DNA of 64,000 nt, from contig PAAY01000035.1 in the NCBI GenBank assembly GCA_002698985.1, forward strand, positions 62,001 through 126,000, read 5' to 3'. The DNA is from Saprospirales bacterium (lineage in GTDB: Bacteria > Bacteroidota > Bacteroidia > Chitinophagales > Saprospiraceae). The translations under genes were made by a program, and so were the position numbers. Below, piece by piece: positions 35,015 to 44,035 of this stretch. The notes beneath the pieces are model-generated. The model was not told where the DNA came from and searched no databases. It worked only from the letters and a program-made list of their open reading frames with translations. The stretch's first letter is position 1; each line of letters begins with the position of its first letter.

Positions 35015-35833
35015 TTAGACCACCCAGCTTTTACCCTGACGCAATTTAATGTTTTTCACAGCTTCCTGAATGCTTAATGGCTTGGTAGAGTTGCCTGCAC
35101 GGATATAATAGGCTGTGTTGTTGTTGAAATGAACATACGCTGGGTTTGATGACGCATCAATATTGAGGGCACAAATATCCTTCCCGTTTAGTTCGTAAAA
35201 ATCAGTTTGGACCAAAGAACAGAACTCAATACCAATATGATTCGTAATCAATTGGTAAACACGTAATTCGAAACCGTCTCTGTCTTTCTTTTTCAAAGAA
35301 AAATAATCGTTCTCAAGACCGAGTATGGCCCCTTTGTCTCCAACTCCAATTAGCAGCATACCTCCATCTGAATTCATAAATCCAGCAATCGTTTTAACAA
35401 CTACTTCTTCCAGGCTTTTGTTGACATTGCTGTTTTTATAATCATATCTCAAAGATGATTTGAATTCTACTTTATCACTTTCCCCTTCTTTGATAAGTGT
35501 GAGGATATTTTTTCTAAGTTGTTCTCCTTGTTTTTGCAGTAATCTTGCCTTTTTTAAAATGTTGCTGTAATACAAGCCCGAGCCAAGACCTACTAACACT
35601 CCCATAAAAACAAAAGCCAAAGACATTCCAGTCATGTGGAAAGAAAAAGAATGTAAAATTCTTTCCGGAGCAATGGTTAAAAACTGGTTTAAACTGAACG
35701 AAACCCCGTTCAGTTCAAACCAGTAAATGACCATTGTAAGGGGATGGATTATGAAATAGAAGAAACTACCCCCAATCAGGGTGTGAATAAGCAATACTCG
35801 ATTGGGGAGCAGACTTCCTGGCAGCTTTTTCAT
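35015..35833 (-). CDS. Membrane protein with AlbA_2 (Schlafen-like) domain
   Basis: A 272-residue protein with two membrane helices in the first 90 residues (TLIGGSFFYFIIHPLTMVIY and MSLAFVFMGVLVGLGSGLYY). The cytoplasmic part starts with VEFKSSLRYDYKNS, and TIAGFMNSDGGMLLIGVGDK is the diagnostic AlbA_2 core; the fold continues through ALNIDASSNPAYVHFNNNTA and YYIRAGNSTKPLS. AlbA_2 proteins are often annotated as ATP-binding or DNA-binding regulators, but a biochemical role is not established. Its start codon overlaps the CopB-like gene's stop by one base (TAATG), so translation is coupled to the copper pump. The DNA here is noticeably AT-rich. Confidence 0.78.
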   Translation of the reverse strand: MKKLPGSLLPNRVLLIHTLIGGSFFYFIIHPLTMVIYWFELNGVSFSLNQFLTIAPERILHSFSFHMTGMSLAFVFMGVLVGLGSGLYYSNILKKARLLQKQGEQLRKNILTLIKEGESDKVEFKSSLRYDYKNSNVNKSLEEVVVKTIAGFMNSDGGMLLIGVGDKGAILGLENDYFSLKKKDRDGFELRVYQLITNHIGIEFCSLVQTDFYELNGKDICALNIDASSNPAYVHFNNNTAYYIRAGNSTKPLSIQEAVKNIKLRQGKSWVV

Positions 35834-38154
35834 TAGTTCCCGATTTTCCTTTTCAATAGTTGCGCATTGATGGCCACGATTACCGTACTCAAACTCATGA
35901 ATACTGCTCCCACTGCCGGGCTAAGTACAAAACCCCAGGGGTATAAAACACCCACCGCCAGCGGAATCGCAATGGTGTTGTAACCAGTGGCCCAAGCCAG
36001 ATTCTGGATCATTTTCCGGTAGGTGGCCTTGCCGAAGAGGATGAGCTTGGCGATGTCCTTTGGATTGCTGTTCACCAGGATGATGTCGGCAGTTTCTGCT
36101 GCCACATCGGTGCCGGAGCCGACGGCAATGCCCACATCTGCCTGGGCAAGGGCCGGAGCATCGTTCACGCCGTCGCCGGTCATTGCGACGAACTCGCCTT
36201 TGCCTTGCAATTCTTTCACGATTTCCACTTTCTGGTGGGGCAGTACTTCGGCGTAAAAACCATCCAGACCAAGTTCTTCGCTCACGGCTTTAGCGACGGT
36301 CTTGTTGTCGCCAGTGGCCATGAAGATCTTGATGCCGTTGTCTTTGAAAGTTTTGATGGCTCCATAAGATTCTGGCCGGATCTGATCAGAAAGGGCGATA
36401 TATCCGGCCAGTTTTTTATCAATCAGGACAAAGACTACTGTCTCTGCCGCACTTCCGAAGGCGCCTTCAGGAATGTCGATGTGTTCCTCTTTGAGATAAC
36501 CAGGGCTCACGACCTTCACGTCCCTGCCTTCGACGACAGCCTGGACACCTTTGCCCGTGATGGCCTGGAAATTTTCAGGCCTGGGGATGTCAATTCCCAA
36601 CGCTTCGATCTTCTGAACGATGCCTACGGCAATGGGGTGCTCCGAGCTTTGCTCCAGGGCACCCGCCAACCGCAGCATTTCATTTTTATCCAGCCCATCA
36701 GCTACAGATTCGTACCTGGTAACCCCAAATTTCCCGAAGGTCAGTGTCCCCGTTTTATCGAAGAGCAAGGCGGTAATTTTGCGGGATTCTTCGAAGGCCG
36801 TTCGATTGCGGATGAGCAAGCCGTTTTGCGCAGAGATGGCGGTGGAAATAGCCACTACCAGCGGCACTGCCAGCCCCAGGGCATGGGGACAGGAAATAAC
36901 CATGACGGTGACCATACGCTCCAGGGCAAAGACGAAATCTTCACCAAGAGCCAACCACAGGAACAAGGTGCCAAATCCGATCGAGAGGGCAATGTAAGTC
37001 AGCCATTTTGCAGCCCTGTCGCTGAGGTTCTGCATCTTCGACTTGGTCTTTTGCGCCTCCTGCACCATGGTGATCACCTTGTTCAGGTAGCTGTCCTTGC
37101 CGGTGTGTTCAACCTTCACTTTCAATGAGCCGTTGCCGTTGATACTACCGCCGATTACCTTCTGGTCAACGCCTTTTTTTACCGGTTTCGACTCTCCCGT
37201 CAGCATGGACTCGTTGAGGTAACTCTCACCTTCTACGATAATACCGTCGGCGGGCACCTTTTCACCGGGCTTGATCAGAATGACATCGCCCTTTTGCAAG
37301 TCCTCGAGCTTGATTTCAACTACTTTGTCACCTTCTATCTTGTGGGCTTCTGACGGCATCATGCTAACCAGCAACTCCAGGGCTTTTGACGCACCGAGCA
37401 CCGATTTCATTTCGATCCAGTGGCCCAGCAACATGATGACGATCAGGGTAGCCAGTTCCCAATAGAAGCTCTCGCCTGGCAGCCCAAAGGTGGTAGCTGC
37501 CGAATAGAAATAAGCTACTGAAATCGCCATGGCGATCAAGGTCATCATGCCTGGTGACTTGGCCTTGATTTCATCGAAAAAGCCTTTGATAAAAGGCCGA
37601 CCGCCGTAGAAATAAACGATGGTTGACAGGGCAAAGAGCACATAACTATCTCCGGGAAACCGCCAATCGACCCCCAGCCATTCTTGTATCATCGGTGCCA
37701 GAAGCAGGATAGGTACAGTCAGCACCAACGAGACCCAAAATCTCTTTTTAAAATCCTCGATCATCATCCGGTGGTGGTCATGTCCCATGTGTCCATGAGG
37801 CGGGTTTCCACCATGCGCTGCATGGCCGGCATGGCCAGCATGCCCGCTGTGTGATCCATGACCTTCATGACCCTGATGATGTTGGTGATGGACATGGGCT
37901 GTCATTTCAGGCTCGTGTTGTCCATGCGCTTCATGACCATGACCACTCTCCATATGCAGGTGGTAATCCCCCACTGTGGCCAGGACTTCATTCATTGCTT
38001 CATCACTAACATGGTGATGCATGGAAATTGTGGCTACGGGCGGGTCCAACAAGACCTCGGCCTTCTCGATGCCCTCGATGCTTTCGAGGGCTTTCCGGAC
38101 CTTTTCGACACAATGGTCGCAAGTCATTCCGGTGATTTTATAGGTGTGTGTCAT
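35833..38154 (-). CDS. copB: CopB-like copper-translocating P1B-type ATPase with His-rich linker
   Basis: A 773-residue inner-membrane pump. An N-terminal HMA domain has M10-T-C12-x2-C15. Residues about 72-128 are extremely His-rich (HHQHHQGHEGHGSHSGHAGH and more). Eight transmembrane helices follow. TGES (319-322), the CPH motif (Cys422-Pro-His424, ISCPHALGLAVP), DKTGT (466-470), SEHPIA, and GDGVNDAPAL are present. CPH instead of CPC, and the His-rich N-terminus, point to the CopB (P1B-3) subgroup, while the HMA domain is CopA-like. It pumps copper out of the cytoplasm. Overlapping or close neighbours are the DUF2231-like and HMA-thioredoxin genes. Confidence 0.92.
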   Translation of the reverse strand: MTHTYKITGMTCDHCVEKVRKALESIEGIEKAEVLLDPPVATISMHHHVSDEAMNEVLATVGDYHLHMESGHGHEAHGQHEPEMTAHVHHQHHQGHEGHGSHSGHAGHAGHAAHGGNPPHGHMGHDHHRMMIEDFKKRFWVSLVLTVPILLLAPMIQEWLGVDWRFPGDSYVLFALSTIVYFYGGRPFIKGFFDEIKAKSPGMMTLIAMAISVAYFYSAATTFGLPGESFYWELATLIVIMLLGHWIEMKSVLGASKALELLVSMMPSEAHKIEGDKVVEIKLEDLQKGDVILIKPGEKVPADGIIVEGESYLNESMLTGESKPVKKGVDQKVIGGSINGNGSLKVKVEHTGKDSYLNKVITMVQEAQKTKSKMQNLSDRAAKWLTYIALSIGFGTLFLWLALGEDFVFALERMVTVMVISCPHALGLAVPLVVAISTAISAQNGLLIRNRTAFEESRKITALLFDKTGTLTFGKFGVTRYESVADGLDKNEMLRLAGALEQSSEHPIAVGIVQKIEALGIDIPRPENFQAITGKGVQAVVEGRDVKVVSPGYLKEEHIDIPEGAFGSAAETVVFVLIDKKLAGYIALSDQIRPESYGAIKTFKDNGIKIFMATGDNKTVAKAVSEELGLDGFYAEVLPHQKVEIVKELQGKGEFVAMTGDGVNDAPALAQADVGIAVGSGTDVAAETADIILVNSNPKDIAKLILFGKATYRKMIQNLAWATGYNTIAIPLAVGVLYPWGFVLSPAVGAVFMSLSTVIVAINAQLLKRKIGN

Positions 38155-38211
38155 GGTTGTTCTGATTTAGTGAATGAAAGATTCAGGTTTCAATCCTTTT
38201 TGCTGCTTCTC

Positions 38212-38889
38212 CTAATGCTCATGCTCGTGACCATCCTCGTGCACTTCGAGAAACCGCCCTTGTGTGCCAACGCCATGCTTATGGACCAATTCTGCGCCAT
38301 GGTGCCCGGAAATAGAGACCGAAGTTGCAGCACTTGCCATCAACAAGGTTGTCAGTATCACCCAAACCAATTTGCGTTTGAAATACAGTTCAACGGCTTT
38401 GGCAACTGCACCGGCGCCTCCCAGGTAAACTGCCCATTTTGCATAAAACTGATGCTCATCAAAAATTGACTGGATTGTATCGTTCACCAATTCAGGATCA
38501 ACATGAGGGTGCCGCCAGGCGGCCGCAAAATAGGCCGAAGCATATCCCAGCACTGCCAGCGCCAAAATGCTTTTATGGTAAATATCACTCTTGATGAAAA
38601 AGCCAAATAATTGCATGAAAAATGCGATCAATAGAATGACAATTGGAAAATGGACCAATAACGGGTGATAATTCGGAAATTCTTCCAAACTGAGCAATGC
38701 TCCCTGATGCATTTCAGTATCGTGTGCTTCGTCGTGGTGGAGGCTGTCGCCGGTCTGAGTAATTGAATCAACAGAGGCTTCCTTTTTTTCCTCATCATGA
38801 TGCTGCTGAGGGTCATGAGCACACAGCTTTTGTGCCATGGTAACTGAAAGGAATACAGTTAATACAAAGAGAAAAATGTTGGATTTCAT
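38212..38889 (-). CDS. His-rich DUF2231-like membrane protein
   Basis: A 225-residue protein from ATG 38889 (MKSNIFLFVLTVFLSVTMAQ). After the signal comes a His-rich stretch (CAHDPQQHHDEEKKE, then HHDEAHDTEMHQ), then four membrane helices with FPNYHPLLVHFPIVILLIAF, the HPxxVHFP motif typical of the DUF2231 family, and a C-terminal HEDGHEHEH. Both ends could bind copper or zinc. It stands directly upstream of the CopB-like pump (57-base gap) and after the YceI-like gene, so it is probably in the same metal-resistance transcript. The function of DUF2231 proteins is not known. Confidence 0.78.
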   Translation of the reverse strand: MKSNIFLFVLTVFLSVTMAQKLCAHDPQQHHDEEKKEASVDSITQTGDSLHHDEAHDTEMHQGALLSLEEFPNYHPLLVHFPIVILLIAFFMQLFGFFIKSDIYHKSILALAVLGYASAYFAAAWRHPHVDPELVNDTIQSIFDEHQFYAKWAVYLGGAGAVAKAVELYFKRKLVWVILTTLLMASAATSVSISGHHGAELVHKHGVGTQGRFLEVHEDGHEHEH

Positions 38890-38913
38890 AGTCACATAGA
38901 TTAGGTTAATGCA

Positions 38914-39456
38914 TCAATTTTTATCGCGTTGTAGCAAGGCCTGGGTTACTACAACTTCAAATTCAGCATCAAGGTTTTCAACAGGAATATGGAGGTTCAA
39001 TTCCTCAAAATTCAAGATCATTTCCAATCCCAACATACAGGCATATTCAGATGAATTTGCATTGTGATGGAGTTGTCCTTTACCTGAAATGAGGTGCTTC
39101 TCAAGGTCCAGGATCAACCAGCCTTCAAGGTCGAAGTTCAGGGGTGGATGATTGTCGGTGTTGATGTATTCAAGGCCCAGTTTGCCGTCAAAAACAGCCT
39201 CACCGTGTAACCTCCTCAATTGCCTGTCCAATGAGTCAATCCCCGATTGCAGGGAATTTATTGGCATGCGCATGATGATTTCTGCGGTTTCATAGTCCAG
39301 CCGGGCAGAGAGTTGATCAGACTTAAAATGAATAATTTCTCCACCTATGGATGCGTTAATCGTCAGCGTTGCATTACGGGTATAATACACATCCTGCGCA
39401 CGGGAATACAGTGATAAAAAAAGAAGGATCAATAAACTTGCTAATGATTTGTGCAT
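38914..39456 (-). CDS. Secreted YceI-like protein, intact paralogue of the interrupted gene
   Basis: A 180-residue protein with a signal peptide (MHKSLASLLILLFLSLYSRA). It aligns along its whole length with the product of 26517-27053: DVYYTRNATLTINASIGG at the front, LDYETAEIIMRMPIN, YINTDNHPPLNFDLEGWL in the middle and VVTQALLQRDKN at the end. The beta-rich pattern and its DLEGWL region recall YceI-type lipocalin folds, but no family is certain. Both paralogues lie next to copper genes. It is followed after 24 bases by the DUF2231-like gene. Confidence 0.65.
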   Translation of the reverse strand: MHKSLASLLILLFLSLYSRAQDVYYTRNATLTINASIGGEIIHFKSDQLSARLDYETAEIIMRMPINSLQSGIDSLDRQLRRLHGEAVFDGKLGLEYINTDNHPPLNFDLEGWLILDLEKHLISGKGQLHHNANSSEYACMLGLEMILNFEELNLHIPVENLDAEFEVVVTQALLQRDKN

Positions 39457-39583
39457 GATTTAGAGGTTTAAAGTTGACATGTGACGCAAATTCAGATTGA
39501 GTTAGAAATTTATCTTACTTTGTTCATTTGGATATTAGGATTTGGCAGCAAGATTAGAGTTGTCATTTCATGATACAATGTTT

Positions 39584-40276
39584 CTAATTTCCTGAGGCCT
39601 TGTTGAGCTCAATTGTGAAGTACTCACCGTTACTATTCACAAACTTTTGCCAGACAATGCCCTTTGAAAGATCAATGTATTCAAAAAAATCATACACCGT
39701 TGTTGAAATGTTGATTCCAGCTAAATACGCATTTAAGGTCATTTTCCCCGACACCTTGTATAGTCCGTTCGGTTGAAGCATGACCTTTCTCTGTGTAATT
39801 GCTGTTTGGCTTTCAGTTCCCAAAAAGCCGGCAACCCCACCTTCAACTTGTAATTTGAAATTAAAATCAGGTAAGCTGTTTTTATTGAACCAGTCATTTG
39901 GGTATAAACTTGCTCCTTTTTTCAACTCAATCTTTAGTGCTTTATCTGATTTGGCTCCGGCAAATGGAAAGACCCCCATCAGAACTTCCCGTTCCTCCGG
40001 ATTACAACGGATGGTAGTCTGAGAGGCACTCAATAAATTACCTTTTCTGTCGTAATTTACCACTGTCATTTTTGATTCAATTATACCTGTACTAAATTTT
40101 AGCTCGCCTACATCAATAGTTTGGTAGTTTTTCATATGGCCCTGAGCATCAAAATTCTTGCGCAGGTACTGATTACCTTCGATCTGGTAAAGCAACATTT
40201 CTTCAATTCCTTGTGCTGAAGTTTCACCCACGTGAAATAGTGTTGCGCAGTACAATATGAGCATGATTAGTTTCAT
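39584..40276 (-). CDS. Secreted protein of unknown function
   Basis: A 230-residue protein from ATG 40276 (MKLIMLILYCATLFHVGETS). After the signal the protein is beta-rich (NYDRKGNLLSASQTTIRC, VEGGVAGFLGTESQTAITQR, MLQPNGLYKVSGKMTLNAYL). The strands and overall size are like DUF3108-type proteins, but I do not claim the match. It starts five bases after the PRPP synthetase stop on the same strand. It contains few cysteines (one in the mature part) and no obvious metal site. Confidence 0.55.
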   Translation of the reverse strand: MKLIMLILYCATLFHVGETSAQGIEEMLLYQIEGNQYLRKNFDAQGHMKNYQTIDVGELKFSTGIIESKMTVVNYDRKGNLLSASQTTIRCNPEEREVLMGVFPFAGAKSDKALKIELKKGASLYPNDWFNKNSLPDFNFKLQVEGGVAGFLGTESQTAITQRKVMLQPNGLYKVSGKMTLNAYLAGINISTTVYDFFEYIDLSKGIVWQKFVNSNGEYFTIELNKASGN

Positions 40277-40281
40277 GAAGT

Positions 40282-41178
40282 TCAAAATGTTGCTTTTTCG
40301 AAATTTTCAATAAAATCAATATATAAGTCACTCAGATCGATGGCATTGCTTGGGTGTGGGACTGAATTGCAAGTCACCACTCTTTCAATACCCGAATTCA
40401 ACAGTTCTTTGAAAGCATTTTCTGCAAAAATGGCATGAACGCCGATACAGATAGGTGGACGCATCCCAGCCCTATTCAAGTGCCTTACTGTTTCTATCAT
40501 TGTCCTTGCGGTGGAAATTATGTCGTCAACCAGTACAGGAGTGTGTTGCCTGAAAGTTTCAATGTTTGGTACAGAAACCTCTACGTCACTATCCCCATGT
40601 CGGATTTTTTCCAATACCAGAAAAGGGGCTTCTGCATTTTTTGCCACTTCCGCAACCCATTGCTCACTTTCACTGTCAGGTCCTATCAGTACGGGGTTTT
40701 GTACGTTTTCTTTGATCCATTTTGAAATATGGATAGAGGCATGCACAACTTTTGTAGGGATAGAATATAGTTTGTTTAAACTACTGGTACGGTGCAAGTG
40801 CGGATCAACGGTAATTAGGCTGTCTGCAAAGCCTGACAAAATCTGGGCAAAGTACTTTGATGTAACACCTTCTCCAGGTTGGAAAATTTTATCCTGCCTC
40901 ATGTACGCAAGGTACGGTGAGAGCAAGCATGTGCATCTGGCTCCACTGTTTTTGGCAATTTTTGACAAAAAATATAGGGGTAGCAACTTTGCATCAGGCC
41001 TGTCAAGAGTGCAGATAAGTACTACTTTTTGGCTTGTTAGGTCTGATAAAATTCGAACATATGATTCTCCATCTGGGAAATGCCGGATTATAGCTTTTCC
41101 CATTTCAGCTCCCAATTTTTCGGATAATGTATGGGCAAGTGTTTCATTGCCCGGAATTGCAAACAGGATGGTTTTCAT
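40282..41178 (-). CDS. Ribose-phosphate pyrophosphokinase (PRPP synthetase)-like protein
   Basis: A 298-residue cytoplasmic protein of two phosphoribosyltransferase-fold domains. IIRHFPDGESYVRILSDLTS and CLLSPYLAYMRQDKIFQPGE carry the conserved ATP/ribose-phosphate contact regions, LITVDPHLHRT the metal-binding loop, and VLVDDIISTARTMIETVRHL the PRPP-binding loop. It is shorter than the usual 310-320 residue enzymes and reads more like the archaeal-type class than the household form. It makes PRPP from ribose 5-phosphate and ATP. It overlaps the AMP/thymidine phosphorylase gene by four bases (ATGA), so the two are likely made together. Confidence 0.88.
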   Translation of the reverse strand: MKTILFAIPGNETLAHTLSEKLGAEMGKAIIRHFPDGESYVRILSDLTSQKVVLICTLDRPDAKLLPLYFLSKIAKNSGARCTCLLSPYLAYMRQDKIFQPGEGVTSKYFAQILSGFADSLITVDPHLHRTSSLNKLYSIPTKVVHASIHISKWIKENVQNPVLIGPDSESEQWVAEVAKNAEAPFLVLEKIRHGDSDVEVSVPNIETFRQHTPVLVDDIISTARTMIETVRHLNRAGMRPPICIGVHAIFAENAFKELLNSGIERVVTCNSVPHPSNAIDLSDLYIDFIENFEKATF

Positions 41179-42683
41179 GTTCTAAGTTTAATAATTTTTT
41201 GAAGTTCAGATTCCAGGTACATCATTGCATAGTTCAATTCTCCCAAAGTCTCAGCGTAGAGGGTGAACATTGGTTCTCCCGCCCCCACTTGCTGCCCGGT
41301 TTTGCAGTGCAAATAGAGGCCTGCCCCCTTTCGGGAAGGAGCTCCTGACAGCTTGGCAACCTTGGCCAGCCGACGGTTGTCAATTTCCGCAACTTTTCCT
41401 TTTCGGGTCGCCAACACTTCGTGTTTCAACGTTCCCGGTGTTGGCTGCCGGAGGCCGCCCTGCGCCTCGCATATCGCCTCGAATTTTTTGCAGGCCGTGC
41501 TGCTACGGCGCAGGTCCAGCGCCATTTGCTGGCCCTGGCCAGTGGCCGCCTTCCCGGCGATTTCGAGCAGGGTGCCGGCAATGAGCGTGGCCCTTTCTTC
41601 CAGGTCTTTGGGGCGGTCGTCTTCCTGTTTTAAAACGGCCAGCACATCCAACGCTTCGAGGGCCGGGCCGATGCCCCTGCCGATGGGTTGTGAGCCATCG
41701 GTAATCAAAACTTTGAGTTCGAGCCCAATCTCCAGGGCCACCCGCCGGAAATAAAATTCCAAGTGCTTGGCGTCTGGAACTGAACGGACCTTGGCCGTTT
41801 TGCCCACTGGAATGTCAATGACAACGTGGGTGGAACCTGCGGCCACTTTTTTGGACAAAACGGAAGCAATCATTTGCCCCTCGCTGTCCACATCGAGCGC
41901 CTTTTCCACTTTGATGAGCACATCGTCAGCAGGGCTAAGTTGCACTGCCCCGCCCCATACAACGCAGCCGCCTTCTTGCTCGACTACCTCCCGGATTTCA
42001 TCGAGCGACAGGTTGACGGGGGACATGGTTTCCATGGTGTCCGCCGTACCGGCCGGGGAGGTGATGGCACGGGAGGAGGTCTTGGGAATGGTCAGCCCGG
42101 CAGCGGCAACGATGGACACCACGATGGGTGTGGTGCGGTTGCCGGGCAAGCCGCCCACGCAATGTTTGTCCACCACTACATCCTTTCCCCAATCCAGTTT
42201 TTCACCTACCGCTACCATTGCTTTGGTTAGGCCAGCGATTTCGATGGCGTCGAGATTGTTGCCAGCGCAGGCAGTAATAAAAGCTGCCAGCTCGATATTG
42301 GAATACTTTCCTTCTGCCACATCCGAAATGATGGACTGATAGGCCTTTTCATCCAATGTGTTGCCATACATTTTTGACCGTACAAAACTCATCGAACTGA
42401 CTGGTTGTAAGTGGCTAAAGGCTATGGTTTCACCTTCTTTTGCACTTACGGCTTTCCAAGCGCTTTCCGATAAACTGGCTTCGCCGGATTGCAACAATTC
42501 ACCGTACAGCACATTCAGGGTGGCGATGATGGTTTTCCCATTCACCGTCACTTCGATGCGTGTCAATGCCTCGAAGCCTTCGGAAATGCAGATGTGGCAA
42601 TCCGAACGCATATAGACGAAGTATTCCCGTTGGGTATCAATGCCGAGGCGTTTGAGTTTTAGTCTATTGAAGGATTGGTTCAT
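41175..42683 (-). CDS. AMP/thymidine phosphorylase family protein
   Basis: A 502-residue protein from ATG 42683 (MNQSFNRLKLKRLGIDTQRE). The N-terminal extension before the core is like that of archaeal AMP phosphorylase. The core has DKHCVGGLPGNRTTPIVVSI and TIPKTSSRAITSPAGTADTM, the phosphate/substrate region, and the C-terminal PYNP domain ends with LYLHCKTGQQVGAGEPMFTL. It phosphorolyses a nucleoside or NMP to the free base and a ribose 1-phosphate derivative. The N-terminal domain and motif favour AMP phosphorylase (giving ribose-1,5-bisphosphate), but no Rubisco or R15P isomerase is in view. Its start overlaps the end of the symporter gene by 20 bases. Confidence 0.86.
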   Translation of the reverse strand: MNQSFNRLKLKRLGIDTQREYFVYMRSDCHICISEGFEALTRIEVTVNGKTIIATLNVLYGELLQSGEASLSESAWKAVSAKEGETIAFSHLQPVSSMSFVRSKMYGNTLDEKAYQSIISDVAEGKYSNIELAAFITACAGNNLDAIEIAGLTKAMVAVGEKLDWGKDVVVDKHCVGGLPGNRTTPIVVSIVAAAGLTIPKTSSRAITSPAGTADTMETMSPVNLSLDEIREVVEQEGGCVVWGGAVQLSPADDVLIKVEKALDVDSEGQMIASVLSKKVAAGSTHVVIDIPVGKTAKVRSVPDAKHLEFYFRRVALEIGLELKVLITDGSQPIGRGIGPALEALDVLAVLKQEDDRPKDLEERATLIAGTLLEIAGKAATGQGQQMALDLRRSSTACKKFEAICEAQGGLRQPTPGTLKHEVLATRKGKVAEIDNRRLAKVAKLSGAPSRKGAGLYLHCKTGQQVGAGEPMFTLYAETLGELNYAMMYLESELQKIIKLRT

Positions 42684-44022
42684 GTTGAGTACCGATTTTA
42701 TTGGTCTGAATTTCTTTCTTCCCATACAACTGATTGAAAACCATACAGGCTGCAAGGTCTCCTGTTACATTTACAGCGGTTCGGAACATGCCTAACAAAC
42801 GTTCTACACCAATGATAATGATGATTCCCTCGGCAGGGATTCCAGCACTGCTTAAAACCGAAGCCAGTATGACAACCCCTCCACCAGGTATGGCCGGAGT
42901 CCCTATAGATGCCGCTACTATGGTGATGATTACCACAATGATATTCAACAAACTCATTTCCAACCCATAGGCTTGGGCAATGAACAAAGTTGTGATGGTT
43001 TGATACAAGGCCGTACCATCCATGTTTACGGTTGCTCCAATGGGTATAATAAAATTGCTGATAGTAGTATCCACTCCTAACTCTTCTTCGGCTGTTCTTA
43101 GCGATAATGGCATCACAGCTGCCGAACTTGTGGTAGAAAATGCCAACAACTGCACGTCCCGAACTTTTTTGAGAAAATCTAAAGGCTTGGCTTTTCCAAT
43201 TAAGCCAATCAGCAAGAGATAGAAACCAACTAAAGTAAGTAAGCCAAGCAAAATGATTGCAACATAATAACTAAGTCCAGAGAGCGACCGCAAGCCAACA
43301 CTTGAGGTGAGTTGTGCCATAAGGCCAAAAACCGCTACGGGCACCAATCGCATTGCCCAATTGACCACTGTCATGCATATTTCTTGAATAGCACTTAATA
43401 GCAGCTTTACGGGTTTTAGTAACCCGTCATTAAGTGAGAGTGTAGCTATTCCGATAATGATTGTAAAAATTACAATACTCAACATTTCACCACTCACCAT
43501 AGAAGCAAGCGGGTTTTCGGGGAGTAAATTGGATACAACATCCGGAATTCGGTCGAATTCAAAAGAAAGTTCCGCACTACCTTCTGTGGAAGAACTTACA
43601 CCATTATGCTCGGTAATAGCTTGCTGATGAAGGAAGCGCCCTGGATTGAATACCTGTGAAAGAATAGTCCCTAAACTAACGGCAACTGTGGTAGTACCTA
43701 TAAAATATAGCAATACGCCTCCCCCCAACTTTTTTAGGCTTTCTTTATTGTTACTGGCAATACCCGAAATAATAGAAGTAACAATCAGGGGTATCATTAT
43801 CATTTGCACCAGTTTAAGGAAAAGCATCCCTGGGAGTGCAAGCCAATTGCCAAGTGTGCCTGCCAGTTCTTCACTTACCCACCCATTTTGTGGAGCCAGC
43901 AACAACCCAAAGCCAACACCAAGGAACAAAGCGATAATTACCTTGAGCCACAATTTGCCCTCTACTAACCTTTGCAAATAAAGGTGCAGAGATTTGAGTG
44001 ATTTTACTTCTGTATTCAGCAT
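42664..44022 (-). CDS. Dicarboxylate/amino acid:cation symporter (DAACS family)
   Basis: A 452-residue membrane protein with about eight helices and two re-entrant loops. Family signatures are PLIVTSIISGIASNNKESLK near the start, LAFSTTSSAAVMPLSLRTAE (the serine-rich hairpin), IPIGATVNMDGTALYQTITT (the NMDGT motif), and ASIGTPAIPGGGVVILASVL. It takes up C4-dicarboxylates, glutamate/aspartate or related solutes with sodium or protons. It is placed between the phosphorylase and the aldolase genes in the same direction; gap to the aldolase gene is 13 bases. Confidence 0.93.
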   Translation of the reverse strand: MLNTEVKSLKSLHLYLQRLVEGKLWLKVIIALFLGVGFGLLLAPQNGWVSEELAGTLGNWLALPGMLFLKLVQMIMIPLIVTSIISGIASNNKESLKKLGGGVLLYFIGTTTVAVSLGTILSQVFNPGRFLHQQAITEHNGVSSSTEGSAELSFEFDRIPDVVSNLLPENPLASMVSGEMLSIVIFTIIIGIATLSLNDGLLKPVKLLLSAIQEICMTVVNWAMRLVPVAVFGLMAQLTSSVGLRSLSGLSYYVAIILLGLLTLVGFYLLLIGLIGKAKPLDFLKKVRDVQLLAFSTTSSAAVMPLSLRTAEEELGVDTTISNFIIPIGATVNMDGTALYQTITTLFIAQAYGLEMSLLNIIVVIITIVAASIGTPAIPGGGVVILASVLSSAGIPAEGIIIIIGVERLLGMFRTAVNVTGDLAACMVFNQLYGKKEIQTNKIGTQHEPILQ

Positions 44023-44035
44023 TGATTATTGGCTA

